Shown in pieces: positions 18,768 through 30,861 of a stretch of DNA of 64,000 bases; position 1 is the first letter of the stretch, and each line of letters begins with the position of its first letter. The translations under genes were made by a program, and so were the position numbers. A model generated the notes under the pieces. It saw only the letters and a list, made by a program, of their open reading frames with translations. It had not been told where the DNA came from and searched no databases. This DNA comes from Irpex lacteus. Lineage: Eukaryota > Basidiomycota > Agaricomycetes > Polyporales > Irpicaceae. The stretch lies in NCBI GenBank assembly GCA_001986395.2, contig MQVO02000013.1, positions 558,001-622,000 on the forward strand, written 5' to 3'.

Positions 18768-21700
18768 ATGTCCAGTCGAACAAGCCGAACGAGGCAGGAC
18801 AAGCTCGCCAAGTTCGCAGAGCTAAAACGCGCGAGAGAGGGAGGCGGGCGAAACTACAAGGTACTTGGAGGTATTCTGCTCATCGTGATGCGCCGCCGCT
18901 GAACTACAGCTCGACTGTGATTGTGATTATTTAGGTCGATGGCGACGACGCGATATACGACGCTGTATCCGAGGAGCAGTACAAGGCGATCGTAAGGGGA
19001 CGCCTTGCGAAGGACGACTTTATCGTCGATGACGGTGTCGGCGGGTACACGGACAACGGGATGGATGATTTCGAAGAGCGCGAGGAGGAGAGCGAGGATG
19101 AGGGGCCCAAGTCCAAACGTGAGTTGTTCACTCTTCCATGCGCTCGTAGATGATACCCACACATCGAACCAGCAAAGAAGAAGGACATCAAGACGAAGCC
19201 AAAACCCGCTGTACGAAAGCCACCTCCACAGCCCGCACCCTCCATGAGCGCATACCGCCCCGCCGTCTCCGAAGAGCAAGAAACAGACTTCATGGCGAGC
19301 ATCCTCGGGGGCATGGACAGCATACCCTCCGCTCTACCCCCCAAGGCTCGCAAACGTAGCAAACCCGAGCCTCCTGAGCCCCGGGGGAAGGGCAAGGCAC
19401 CCTCTCGCTCGAATGGGTATGGGTATCGCGGCCACGAGGGCTATGATGACTCGTCGGATGGACCTGTCGATGTTGGCTTTGGTAATGATATCTCAGACGA
19501 CGAGGACGTGCTTAGCCCGAAGAAGAAGCTCAAGGTCGACAACAACGATAATGTGAACGTGAAGCCCACCATTGAGAAGCTGAGCCAGATTCACGTGGAG
19601 AGCAGCGGGGACGAGGGGATGGCGGATGAGGATGTCGAGAGCGCGTTCGAGGGCGTGGACATGGATGCCTTCATGGAGGTCGACGATTTCGACGATCCGC
19701 CCAAACCCAAGCCTGGTGTGGTTAAGAAGGAAGAGGCGACGTCGAAGTTGAGACTTCCGAAGCTCGCTAACAAGGAGAAGGAGAAGGAGAAGAAGGCGGA
19801 GATCGATGCTGCGCCGGCGTGGCTCTCGGTGTACGAGTCTCTCCAAGTCAAAGCTGAAGATGCAGACGCGCTTGGTGCCAAGACTCACGGCTCGTCGTCG
19901 AAGGGGGCCTCAGGATCGAAGGGGGACTCAAGTTCTGCGTCGGTGCTAGAGGAGGACGGTTCTCTGCGATTCTTCTGGACAGACTACCTCGAACACGACG
20001 GGCGCATCTACTTCATCGGCAAGACTCTCTCCAAGCCCACCTCCTCCTCTCCCTCCCCCAACGCGACCTGGCAATCCATCTGCATAACCGTCGAGAACCT
20101 GCAACGCAACCTCTTCGTCCTCCCGCGCTCTCGCCGCATGGAAGAAGACGAAGAGACGGGGGAGTTGGTGGAGACGGACGTGGTGCCGAGCCTGCCGGAT
20201 GTGTATGGTGATTTTGATAGGGTGAGGAAGAGGCTGGGTGTTAAGACGTTTAAGGGGAAGTTTGTGAGGAGGCGGTATGCGTTTGGGGAGGAGGAGGTGC
20301 CCAGGGAGGCGCAGTGGTTGAAGGTTGTGTATCCTTTCGACGGTTAGTTGAACTCTCTCTCTCTCTCTCGTCTTATGAACCTCTGAACGAACGAACCTCT
20401 GAACGTGTGCTGATGTTGTGCGAAGAGCCCCAGATCCCCGCGAACGTCTGCTCCCCCAACTTTGCGCGCATATTCGGTACGGGGACGAGCGCGTTCGAGC
20501 TGCTCGTGCTCAAACGAAAGATATTCGGGCCATGTTGGCTTCAAATCAAGAACCCCGTCATCGACCACAAAGGCGTACGTCTTCCTCTTCCTCTCTTCCT
20601 CTCCTCTCCCCCTACTACCCAACAGCAAACTAACATATCGGTTTGTTGTCGGTGATGGTGTAGGTCTCATGGTGCAAACTCGAAGCAACAGTCACCGACC
20701 CAAAAGATATCAACCCCTTCCCCGAGACGGACGCCACCGCGCCGCGGGAGGTCCCGCCGTTGACTGTTATGAGCCTCAGCGTGCGGACGATCGTGAACCA
20801 CCAGGCGAACAACCGGGAGGTTGTTTGTGCGACTGCTAGGGTGTGGCGCAATCGTAAGCTCATTCTCCTTTTCTCTCACATTTCTCGCATTTCTGCTCTC
20901 TTTCGTTCTCCCTTTCCTTCGCTAATAGAGTGAGTGACCTGACGTGAACTTGCGTTTGTAGTGCAGCTGGAAGATCCGACGCCGCCTGAGGCGCTACCGT
21001 GCAGCGTGCATACGTTCGTACGACCGTTGGAGAGGTTCCCCCCTGGGTTTGAGGCGAAGGCGAGGGGGAACGGCAAGGGTGTTATCACGCCTCTGCAGAG
21101 CGAACGAGCCCTGCTCAACAACCTCTTACGTGCGTTCCTTCTTCTTCTCTTCTCCTATTCTTTAATTTGCTTCACTGAATCCAAATTCATCACAATACTC
21201 CAGTGACGATATACAAAGCCGACCCAGACGTTATCGTCGGCCACGAGTTCCTCGGAGTCTCGCTCGATGTTTTACTCAAACGTATGAGAGATCTTAAAGC
21301 GGACCATTGGTCCCGTATTGGGAGGTTCAGACGGTCAAAGTGGCCGAATATTGGACGGCAGGGGACGAATCTCAAGTTTTTGAATGGGCGGTTGGTGTGT
21401 GATTTGGCTAGTGACAGCGCAAAGGTAGGTGTCTCTATCCCCTATCCCCAATTCCTCACTGAATGCTCGGTGCTGATTATGCGTAGGGAATGATTTCCTC
21501 AACGACGTGGTCGCTCACCGAGATGTGCAAGACGCACCTGAACAGCGATCGGCAGGACATCGACCCGGACGACACGGCATCCTACTTTGACGGGAGCGTT
21601 AGCCATCCTGACCGGTTGTTGACGTTTGTAAGGCATTGTGAGCTCGATGCGCATTATCAGATGGCGTTGGCGGCGAAGGTGCAGATGTTGCCGTTGACGA

Positions 21701-24318
21701 GGCAGTTGACGAACCTCGCTGGGAACTCGTGGTATGTACAAGGATCGAGTGTTGAGGTCAAAGTAGTGGTGTGGCTGAACGGTACTGTATCACAGGAACA
21801 AAACGCTCAACGGAGGCCGCGCAGAACGTAACGAGTACATCCTGCTACACGAGTTCCACCGCCTCAAGTACATCTGCCCCGACAAACAATGGGGCAAGAA
21901 AGTCGAGGCGTTGGCAAAGGCGGAACTGAACGAGGACGACGGCGAGGGCGGGAAGAAGACGAACGCGAAGGGGAAGCGGGACAAGTACAAGGGCGGGCTT
22001 GTGTTTGAGCCGAAGCGCGGGCTGTGGGACAAGTTTATCCTCGTCATGGACTTTAACTCGTTGTATCCGAGTATTATACAGGAGTATAATATTGATTTTA
22101 CGACGGTGGAGCCTGTTGTGCAGGAGGTACGTTGTTTTTGATGGGTGATTCAGTGGAGGAGCGTTCTGACGTGCTGGGTAGGACGGAGAGGAAGAGAAGA
22201 TGGCGGAGCCGCCCAGTTCGGATGTACCTCAAGGTGTACTTCCTCGTCTTATCGCTACTCTCGTCAACCGACGGCGGCAGGTCAAGAGTTTGATGAAGGA
22301 CCGGAAAGCTACACCGGCGCAGCTATTGCAGGTAAGTCAATACGGAGTATACTAAGCATCCATTGACTCATTGGCATTTTGAAGTGGGATATCAAGCAAA
22401 TGGCTCTGAAGCTGACGGCGAACAGTATGTACGGGTGCCTCGGCTTTGAGTACTCTAGGTTCTATGCTCGCCCGCTCGCTGCTCTTACGACGTCGAAGGG
22501 ACGAGAGATCCTCACCGCTACGAAGGAACTCGCAGAGAGTCTCCAGCTTGATGTAAATTCTCCTCGTCTCCCTTCCGTATGACATCCACTAACCTCAATG
22601 CAGGTGGTCTACGGTGATACCGACTCCGTCTTCGTCAACTCCGGCGTGACCGACTTCGAGCAAGCGTTGCGAATCGCCTCGGAGTTCAAGAAAGCAGTCA
22701 ACGACCGGTACAAGCTTCTGGAGATCGACTTGGATGGGGTATTCCAGCGCTTGCTGCTGTTGCAGAAGAAGAAGTATGCGGCTATCAAGGTGGAGGATAA
22801 GACGAGGACGTCGACGGAGGTTAAGGGGCTGGATATGAAGCGGAGAGAGTATTGTGCGCTCTCGAAGGCGGTGTCACAGTGAGTTTCCTGTAAGTCTCGT
22901 GGGGGATGAGCACTGAAACGTTGGCATAGGTATGTGCTGGACCAGATACTGTCTGGAGAGGCCACAGAGACGGTCGTTGAGCGGATACACGAGTATCTGG
23001 CTACTATGAGTGAGGACGTTCGAGGCGGTAAGATACCCATGGACGAGTTCATCATCTTCAAGGTGACATCCTCACACTCTCACTTCGAAGTTTGATTTGC
23101 TCACTTTCCTCAATAGCGTCTTGGTAAAAACCCAGAAGACTACCCCGACGCCGCTTCGCAACCGCACGTCCAAGTCGCCTTGCGCATGAAAGCAAAGGGC
23201 GGGAGCGCACGCACTGGAGATGTCATCCCGTACATCTTTTGTCTCGGCGACGGCGGTGTGAGTGCGAAGAGTGCGCAGGCAGACCGGGCGAAGCATCCCG
23301 ACGAGATTCGCCGAGCGGGTAGTGGTTTGTCGATCGGTATGTCGTTCATCTGCTTTTGGGAATGGCTCGTGGACACTGATATTCACCGTCTGCGTAGACT
23401 ACGAGTACTACCTGTCCCAGCAAATTCTCCCTCCTATCGAACGTCTGTGCGAGCCCATCGAGGGAACGGATCGTGCCCGTCTAGCAGAATGTCTAGGTCT
23501 TGACCCCAATCGGTACCGCACTGCCACAGCTGCAGAGTCAGAAAGCCGAGCGTTCAGCACGCTCGACTCTCTCATCTCAGATGCAGAGCGATACAAGGAC
23601 TGCGACCACTTCGTTGTCCGATGTCGATCGTGCAAAGGCCAAGTCGAGTTCGCGTTCATCGGGGATCGCGCTGTAAGTGATCGTGACTTAGTAGCATCGT
23701 ATATATTATCAAAAACTCACAGACCGCTTGCAACAGTCCTCGATACTCTCATCGTCAGGCCCCATCTGTCCAGGGTGCCAGTCTGCTATGGCACTACCAA
23801 GCCTCCAGGTACAGCTCGAGTACCAGATTCGCGAGCACATATCCAAGTATTATGAAGGATGGACGGTATGCAATGATGCGACGTGTGGGAGTCGGACGAG
23901 GATGATGGGTGTATACGGACGGCGATGTTTGAGGCCGACTTGTCAGGGGACCGTCACCTTCGAGGTGGGTTTCCTTCTAAGAGACAGCGGCTCTGGGGAG
24001 ATACTGACCATAAGGTTTATTTAGTACACGGATGCACAGCTGTATGATCAGCTGAGGTTCTACGCCTACTTGTTCGACATCGAGAAAGCGAAGAAGGCTA
24101 CAAAGGGATCTAACAAAGCTGGTGAGTGAAACCCTCTTGTTCCTAGTATGTCCGAGTACAGCTAACTCGTCGTCCGTTCCCTAGACGAGGTAGAAGCACT
24201 CGGCACCCACCAGGCAGAGTTCTTGGACGCTATGACCGCGGCGGTGAACAAGTACCTTGACCAGAACGCGAGACGGTGGGTGGACATGAACGCGCTTTTC
24301 TCTTTCATGAAGCTGTGA
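18768..24318 (+). CDS. POL1: DNA polymerase alpha catalytic subunit
   Basis: Eighteen exons, from 18768-18860 through a large exon 3 (19173-20342) to 24185-24318. The acidic, Ser/Lys-rich N-terminus carries a short conserved block ([14 protein letters not shown]). The family B polymerase motifs follow: motif [16 protein letters not shown] in exon 9, motif [14 protein letters not shown] in exon 11, and motif C YGDTDSV at the start of exon 12. The C-terminus holds two cysteine modules (CRSCKGQ..CPGC and CNDATC..CLRPTC) that bind metal and contact the primase B subunit. The usual proofreading exonuclease acids were not found, as expected for alpha. With primase it starts every Okazaki fragment. 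The exons join in frame and the product is about 1,450 residues, normal for the family. The promoter is shared with the GTPase and contains an MCB. Confidence 0.97.
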
Positions 24319-24586
24319 ACTTGAAGGCAAAAGGTCGAAAGTTAAAAGGGAATGGGGCATGGGTACTAGTGTATGTGTATGGATAATCGAGATGTTTTGC
24401 TGTTCTGTGTGCTATCGTTTCCGCATTGTCATCGTCGATATCGTTTTTGATATGAATTGTGCGTCTGCGTTCGTGATTATATCGCTCTGTTAGTTATGTC
24501 GAGTACGTTACAAGTAGATCTAGCACCGAGGGTTGTACTGTACCACATTACGGTAATAAGAGAACGCGGATTCAGTCTTGTCAAGT

Positions 24587-25548
24587 TTAACTACGCCGTG
24601 AAGGATCGGGAGGGAGGTCCTGGACGGTCGTGTACCGACGTTGATAATACAACAGCGGCGTCCGCGTTTCTTCCTTCTCCTCTCCTCTTCGTCCACCCGC
24701 AACATCCTCAACTCTAACAACCCGCCCAATAAACAACTCCGACGCCACGCCCTCGCCCTCCACTTCTTCCCCTCCCTCTCTCCTTTGCCACCCCCACCCG
24801 TCCTCAAACTCTCCAAATCATGCAACGGCCAACTCGCCGCTACGAGTCTGCACGACAACGCCCCCAACACGCCGTCCAAGACGGGCAGGCCTTCTTGTGT
24901 GAGGCGGTATGGGACTGAGGCGAACGGGTGGGGGTGGAGGTCCGGCCGGGAGAAGACGGTGGCGAGGTGGCTTTGGGAGGGGGTGGAGGAGAGGATGTTG
25001 ATTACTAGGTGGGTTGGGAGGGATTGGAGGGGGTTGGAAGTCTGGTTGTTACGTGGGTGAGAGTGGGTGCGCGAGGAGGGAGCAGAGGAGAGTAGAGATG
25101 ATGGTGATGGTGGGGGGTGCGCGGCGTGTTTGAGCGTCGTGGCCATTCTTGAGGGTATGCGCAACGAGAACGCGATGAGCGGGTGGGGGTCCATAGCGAT
25201 AGAGCTGAACGAAGAGAGCGTGGCGCCGTGGAACTTAGCGTGCAGATGCTCTTTATCCTCGTTTAACACATCGTCTTCAGATGCAGAGGTCAAGGGAGAG
25301 GTTGAACTGGAAGAAGCATGAGCGGGATCCCAGACGGGCATGAGAGAGGTGACGACCGCGACGGGTTGGGCGGTGTTGCGGAGGATGTTGCGGAGGTCTG
25401 CGCGGACGCGTGCGTGGGTGTTATGGTGGTGGTGGGGATTAATATTGTGGTTCGGATGAGCGTGTGCGTGTGCTGCCGAGGTGTGTTTGCTTCTGCGGAT
25501 ATGGATATGGGCGCAGGGTATGGGGAAGGTGTGAGGACGCGGTTTCAT
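24587..25548 (-). CDS. Flavin reductase-like (FMN-binding split barrel) protein
   Basis: Start ATG 25548 (MKPRPHTF..); the open frame runs further upstream without an ATG. A His/Ala/Asn-rich leader, possibly a mitochondrial signal, is followed by the domain: LRNILRNTAQPVAVVTS, GATLSSFSSIAMDPHPLIAFSL, LVINILSS, then VLGALSCRLVAASWPLHDLES. The expected C-terminal block (SELFIGRVVRVEDV and PLLYYQRRYTTV) is present but in another frame. A 35-nt GT..AG segment at 24797-24763 would join the two frames; otherwise it is a frameshift. Stop TAA at 24589-24587. Such proteins bind FMN and reduce it or transfer electrons. The substrate is unknown. Confidence 0.8.
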
Positions 25549-26417
25549 CGCGTTCGAGGTACTGGACCCTGGTACGCGCTTTGGTGATTGGGAGATGGGT
25601 TGCGGTCGTGGGGTGTAAGTATGTTTATGCGTAGGTATGAAGTCGGTCGTTCTGTAACTTGAAGTACTAGTGGCGCGAACTTGAACGAAACGAGTGAGTA
25701 TTAGTGCTGTCCATGCAATAATGACAACGCACCTCTCAGAGCGCAGAAGCGTTATATACGTGTCCACTCAACGTTCAACGTTCAACCACAAGCCTGTTCC
25801 CCAAGAGCTGTATAGTGAGCTCACTTCAGGTCGCGGATCCCAAGCCCGGAACGAGTCGCAACAAGTATACACAGTTTATGGGACAGTCTGCAAGCTACAG
25901 TAAACAGTCAGTTTCGCAATAGCTGTGTACACACGGATGGAGGCCTGACCTCAACCTATCTCGTAGTAGTGGGGTGGGCAGGAGTAGTTCGCGAGCTCGG
26001 ATGACGGCGCGGAGTCGGATGGAATGAGGGACAGTTGACGCTTGCCTCCTGCCAGTGCACTCAGCTCACGATGGGCATGCACTTCAACTTGCTTCGTGAT
26101 TTTACTGAGTGGTGCGAGGAAGACTGACGATCTCAACTGTATCCAAACTGCCTATTTGCTGACACTCGAGGACGGACTACAGCTACTCTATACTTTCAGA
26201 CGTGCATTCGGATGGTAGGTCGGATATGTGTATAAATACAATATAAAGCAGTTGCGATACTTAATTACAGTATACGTATGTAGCGGTAAAGAATGAAGCA
26301 TTGTGACTTGGACAAACATTCTCTCCTCCTCCCAGTCCTCCTCCCTTGCCACCCTTACTCACTTCCTCGCCTCCTCCCATTAATGCATCAACCCCCCCCT
26401 CAAAAAAGCTCACTCAT
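25549..26417. other. Intergenic, no gene seen
   Basis: Promoter side of the flavin reductase-like gene and 3' side of the HIRIP3-like gene. Only short unsupported frames are present. The stretch 26310-26410 is pyrimidine-rich. Confidence 0.6.
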
Positions 26418-29111
26418 TCACTCAGAATCACTCTGATCACCCAAAAACGCCATAATGCTCTGCCTCGCGTTTACCTGTCACACCACATCGTCGTCAGCTC
26501 ACATTCTCTCTCTCTCTCCACCCTCCACCTTTCCGCGCGCAGAGTGGAAGGAACGTTTGTGAAAAGGAAAGGAAGAGAGGACATACCTTCCTCTTAGGTT
26601 TCCCCACAACCTCCTCCTCACTATCCCCATCCTCACCCCCGTCCCCTTTTTTGGTGGTGTCGAGAGCATCTTCGACGTCACTCTCGTTCCCCCCAGAAGT
26701 CGCCGCCCCCGTTTTGTGATGAGAAGAGCGAGAGGAGCGGGTGGAGGTGCCGTGGACGACGGCTTTTTCGAATGTTTGTACGTCCTCTATGTGCGAAGTA
26801 TCATTAGTACTTAATCGTCTACTCCCAGCCTATCGAGAAGGACGGGAAAAAAGAGGAAGAAAATGGAGACAGGAGAACAAAGAGAGAGACGAAAGAAGAC
26901 TCACCCAACTCCCTAGCCAACTCCCTCCTCTCCCTCACCCGCCTTGCCTTCTCCATACTCAACCGTCCCTCCATGCCCAGCTCCTTCAAGATCCCCTTTA
27001 GGTGCTTTATTTGGGCCGACTTCTCACTATGGGTAGGGGGATTTGATATGGAGATGCCGGCGGAGGCGAACTCGCGGGACCAGAGTTTGCGTACGCCGCA
27101 TGCTGTTATGAATGACTGGAGGAGGTGGGGTTAGTTAGTTTGGTGCAGAGAGGGGACGGTGGAGCGAGCGAAAAAGGAGGAAGAGGGAGGGAGAGAAATG
27201 AAAGAGGAGCAACAAGCGCGAAATGGGAAACGAAAGAAAGAGAGCGAAGAGAGTGAGAAGGGAAGGAACGAGCGAAAGAGGAAAGCGGAGTTGGCAAGAC
27301 AAGCGAAACGGGAAGGCAAAACGCAAATGGTAAGGGACGAGCGACACGGCAAGGAACGAGTTTATGGTTTGGTAAGAGACATGGTTTGGCAAGAGCTTGC
27401 GGCAAGGCGAGAGAGAAATGAGAAGAACGAGTGAAATATTTCGGGCAAGGCGAGAGCTCAAGGTAAGAGTGCATGCGATGGAACGAGAGAAATGATATGA
27501 CAAGAGAAATGAAGAATGAGCGAGATGGCGAGAGGGAAATAGCAAAGTATCAAGGCAAAAGAAATGGCAAGGTAAAAGAAGAATGCAAAGCAAGAAAGGA
27601 ACGAGCGAATAACGAACGAGCAAAGTCGTAAGACTCGAGCGAAACAGTACGGCAAGGGCAAGAGCGAAATGGTTCGGGTTAGAGAAGAGAGGGGTGGTAT
27701 GAGGGTGAAGAAGAGAAGGGTAGGAGGGTAAAGAGGGCCAGAGAGAAGGGGGTGTTTCAAACGATGGACGATTTGAAGAGAAGCGAAAGAATAGGACGCA
27801 AGAAGAGAAGGAGGAGACGCACCTTCAACCGCTTGATCTCAACGTCCTCCGGGTCTTCGTCTGTTTCTTTCTTCGCCTTGCCTTTTGCTGTCGATTTCCC
27901 CTTCGACTTGGTCTCACCCGACGCTTTCTTCCCCCGCCGTTTCTTAGGCTCCTCGTCAATGAGGACTGACATCTCTGACTCGCTCTTCTCTCCTGCCTCT
28001 TCTTTTCCCTCACCGTCCTCCACTTCTCCCGCCTCTCTATCTTTCCCTTCCCCTACCTCTTCTTCTTTCTCAACAACTCCATCTCTCTGTCCTCCTGGGC
28101 CACCGTCGTCGTCTTCTGCAGTAACACGCTCGTCCTGTGCAGTGACACTCTCACTCAACTTAGACTTCCCCTTCCCCTTCACAACCTGCTTCCCCTTCGA
28201 TCGGGCGCTCGCTTCCGCTCCGTGGCCATCGCCGTCGTCTCCTACGTCGCCAACTTCGGCGGTAGACACGTCCGCGTCGTGTGCGCTTGTGTTCTTCGGT
28301 AGGGGAGGTCTCTTCGCCTTGAGTTTCTCTTTCTCTTTCTCATTCTTATCCTTTCCCTTACCCTTCACCGTGGGCTGCTTGGCCTTACCCTTCCCAGGCG
28401 AGCTCGAAATAGCCGGAGACTCGCGTTGCTCGTCTTCTTCTTCTTCGTCGGACGAGGGGATGACGGACTAATTATGACGACACGTTAATATAACGAGCAC
28501 ATAGGATGGGCGGAGGGAGGACTGTACGCACGGCAGAGCGCACGACCTTCCCGTTCTTCTTCCCCGCAGTCTCCTTCGCAGGGGCCTTCTTAGCGGCAGA
28601 GGAGATTCTGGGCTTCTTAGACGGGGAAGTTCCATCGTTCTCGTCGTCTTTCTTGGTGGTGGACTTGCGCTTCGCACTGGAGGATGCGGCCTTCGGTTTT
28701 GGTTTTGGTTTGGGAGCGCTCTTGGCGGGTTTCACGGGCTCCTCATCGGAGGCAGTGGCAGAGGAAGCTGCGTCGAGTGCGTCCTGTGTAACGCAAGTGC
28801 ATCCATTAATGAACGAACGTCATGAGGGAGTGAGCTAGAGAAAGGAAGGAGAACATACGATAGCCCCCGTAGCAGCCCGCTTAACCACCTCCTTCCACGC
28901 GTCCAACGTACCACTCTCAAGCCCAAGCCTCTCCTCCGCCCTCGAGCGTATCATCCGCGGTGTCAGTTCACTGTCCACCCACACATCCCATCCCATCAGC
29001 ACTTTCACAAGAAGTCAACATGATTACGCACTCGATAGACCCATCCTTGTGTGCATCGTTGACAATGTCTGTGACGGCTTGCTCGATCTGTGCGGTGTCC
29101 ACGTCTACCAT
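26418..29111 (-). CDS. HIRIP3-like histone chaperone with DEK-C and CHZ-type regions
   Basis: Exons on the minus strand: 29111-29032, 28970-28859, 28784-28532, 28467-27823, 27115-26905, 26786-26587, 26474-26418. Residues about 1-65 form a DEK C-terminal-like helical domain (VDTAQIEQAVTDIVNDAHKD..DELTPRMIRSRAEERLG). A long Lys/Glu/Ser disordered region follows, then the conserved block IKRLKSFITACGVRKLWSRE..LKGILKELGMEGRLSMEKARRV, an acidic stretch, and the end RQSIMAFLGDQSDSE. This order matches HIRIP3, which binds histone H2A in animals. Intron 4 is 707 nt and strongly biased (separate finding). It lies divergent to RNase H2C with a 200-bp promoter. The family call comes from motif recall. 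Confidence 0.75.
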
Positions 29112-29182
29112 CTTAGCTGGTAGAAGAAGGCTGGGGGAGGGACATGTGACGCGCTGAGGAGAGGGAGAGCGTGTGACTGTTT

Positions 29183-29227
29183 CACGTGACTGTACCCACG
29201 GTGGGCGTGACGCGTGACGAGACGCGT
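29183..29227. promoter_or_regulatory. CACGTG and two ACGCGT boxes in the HIRIP3-like/RNase H2C promoter
   Basis: The 201-bp gap between the two starts contains CACGTG at 29183-29188 and ACGCGT at 29210-29215 and 29222-29227, only 6 bp apart. Paired MluI cell-cycle boxes suggest S-phase control of both genes, but no binding data are available here. Confidence 0.5.
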
Positions 29228-29312
29228 CTCCTGTCACCCCTCACCTCACCTCCCTTCACTCACCATCCACTGGCAGCTCTCTCGCAAGTAATCAGGAATA
29301 TTACCTCGAAAT

Positions 29313-30084
29313 ATGACAGCACTATCCCTCACCGCTCCCAAAACGGGCACGATCCCTCCCTGTACACCACACCTGATGCCGTTCCACATCGCATACACAG
29401 GTCCCGCGCCCGTCTCTACCTACTTCCGTCTCACCCATCCCAAGCTCGCCTCTCCACCAGTACTAGTGGAAGGGAGCAACAGCAACAAACCCTCCGTTGA
29501 GCAGTCGGACTCGCAAACGACCCTCGTCGCCGCGGAGTCCCAGCAGACACTCGCGAACGACGTGGACATGCTCACCCTGTCCGAGTCTACCTCCTCCTCA
29601 GCCAACAACAATGATAATTTGAACGGGACGCAAGGGGATGAGAAGCATATGACGGCGGCGTTCAGAGGACGGACTGTCCGAGGGCTTACTGTTGCTTTGC
29701 CGGAGGGGTATACGGGCCTCGTCTTCTCCTCTTCTCCTTCCACTGCCTCTTCCTCCACTCCTTCCACCTCTACCCCTCAACGATCTACAAGAAACTCCAA
29801 GTACTTCAAAGAGGAAGAAAAGGAGGGGGAAGAGGAAGAGCAGGAGCAAAGACCAACGAAGAAGTTAGAGCCAACAGGCCGATTTTCGTCGTTCACGCTC
29901 TGGAACGCGGACATACCTGTTGATGAGGGCCGCGATGAGTACCTGCGCTCGTTGACAGAATGGACGCGTCTCGCGGCTGTGGTGAGTGTTATGCTGGATT
30001 AAACTGTCTCCCTGAACTGAACTGAGCTGAATTGAATTGAATTGGATGTTGTTGTAGATACATCAGTACGACGAAGACGCATGA
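29313..30084 (+). CDS. RNH203: Ribonuclease H2 non-catalytic subunit C (Rnh203-like)
   Basis: Exons 29313-29981 and 30058-30084. The start MTALSLTAPKTGTIPPC leads into HLMPFHIAYTGPAPVSTYF, then after a low-complexity linker come AAFRGRTVRGLTVALPEGYTGLVF and, near the end, FTLWNADIPVDEGRDEYLRSLTEW. These two beta-rich blocks and the W-N-x-D-x-P signature are those of the RNase H2 C subunit, which scaffolds the catalytic A subunit that removes ribonucleotides from DNA. The linker (about residues 150-190) is Ser/Thr then Glu rich, as often in fungi. The second exon encodes only IHQYDEDA. The gene appears complete. Confidence 0.88.
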
Positions 30085-30861
30085 AGTTTGAGTTAATGAT
30101 ACTTGGACTTTGTGGTTGCCTCAAGACGAAAGGCCCGGTACATGTGCAGGATGCGCTCATGCATTATGCATCAATACTCAAGCAGTACGTCGCGTCCGTA
30201 CGCAGAGCGAATGTATATACATTCCCTCCTACCTAGAACTGCGACTTCGCCACGTACGCGTCTAATGCTGGAGCTGTACCATGTACGAAAAGCATGCGGC
30301 GGATTTCTGGATCTCTACTACCTCACTTTCACTACACATAACGCTCGATATATACGCATATGCATTGCGTGTAGAAATTGCATGACTTAAGATACTTGAA
30401 TGATGAATGATGAAAGAGGCAGGAATTTAAATCACCAAAAATTGAGAAGAACCATAGCTCAGACTTGAAGTGCATTGTGTTAGCCCAAAGCATCACACTA
30501 CATTCTATGCCTGACCCGCAGTACGATGTATCCCGTTTTAAAAGGTGCATTTGCTCAAGTGTAGTAGTAGTATAATGAATAATGATTCCCAAGAAGAAGC
30601 CCAACAGATATATAACAAACACAACCGTAGATCGTTCAAGTTGATCGTCAACTACATGCGTACGTACGTAGATGCATCCAGAGAAATCAGAAGTGGACAT
30701 TCGTGAATCCAGAGACGGAGGTAGAGATGCATAGGCGGCAGGCGAAGAAGGGATGGCGGCGAGGAAGCGAGCTACGACCAACATGCCGCAAAGACCAGCA
30801 TCAACACATCCGAGATACCGACCCGCCCTTCACATCACCACCAAGAACGCCCTGCTTCACC
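30085..30861. other. Intergenic between convergent genes
   Basis: About 780 bases. The open frames here are short and unsupported. Confidence 0.6.

Noticed and set aside
27135..27623. 162-codon hydrophobic frame on the minus strand
   Set aside because: Lies within the 707-nt intron of the HIRIP3-like gene. The Leu/Phe/Ser content results from a pyrimidine-rich low-complexity sequence, not from a membrane protein.
27752..28471. 239-codon plus-strand ORF
   Set aside because: Complement of the Lys/Glu-rich exon of the HIRIP3-like gene.
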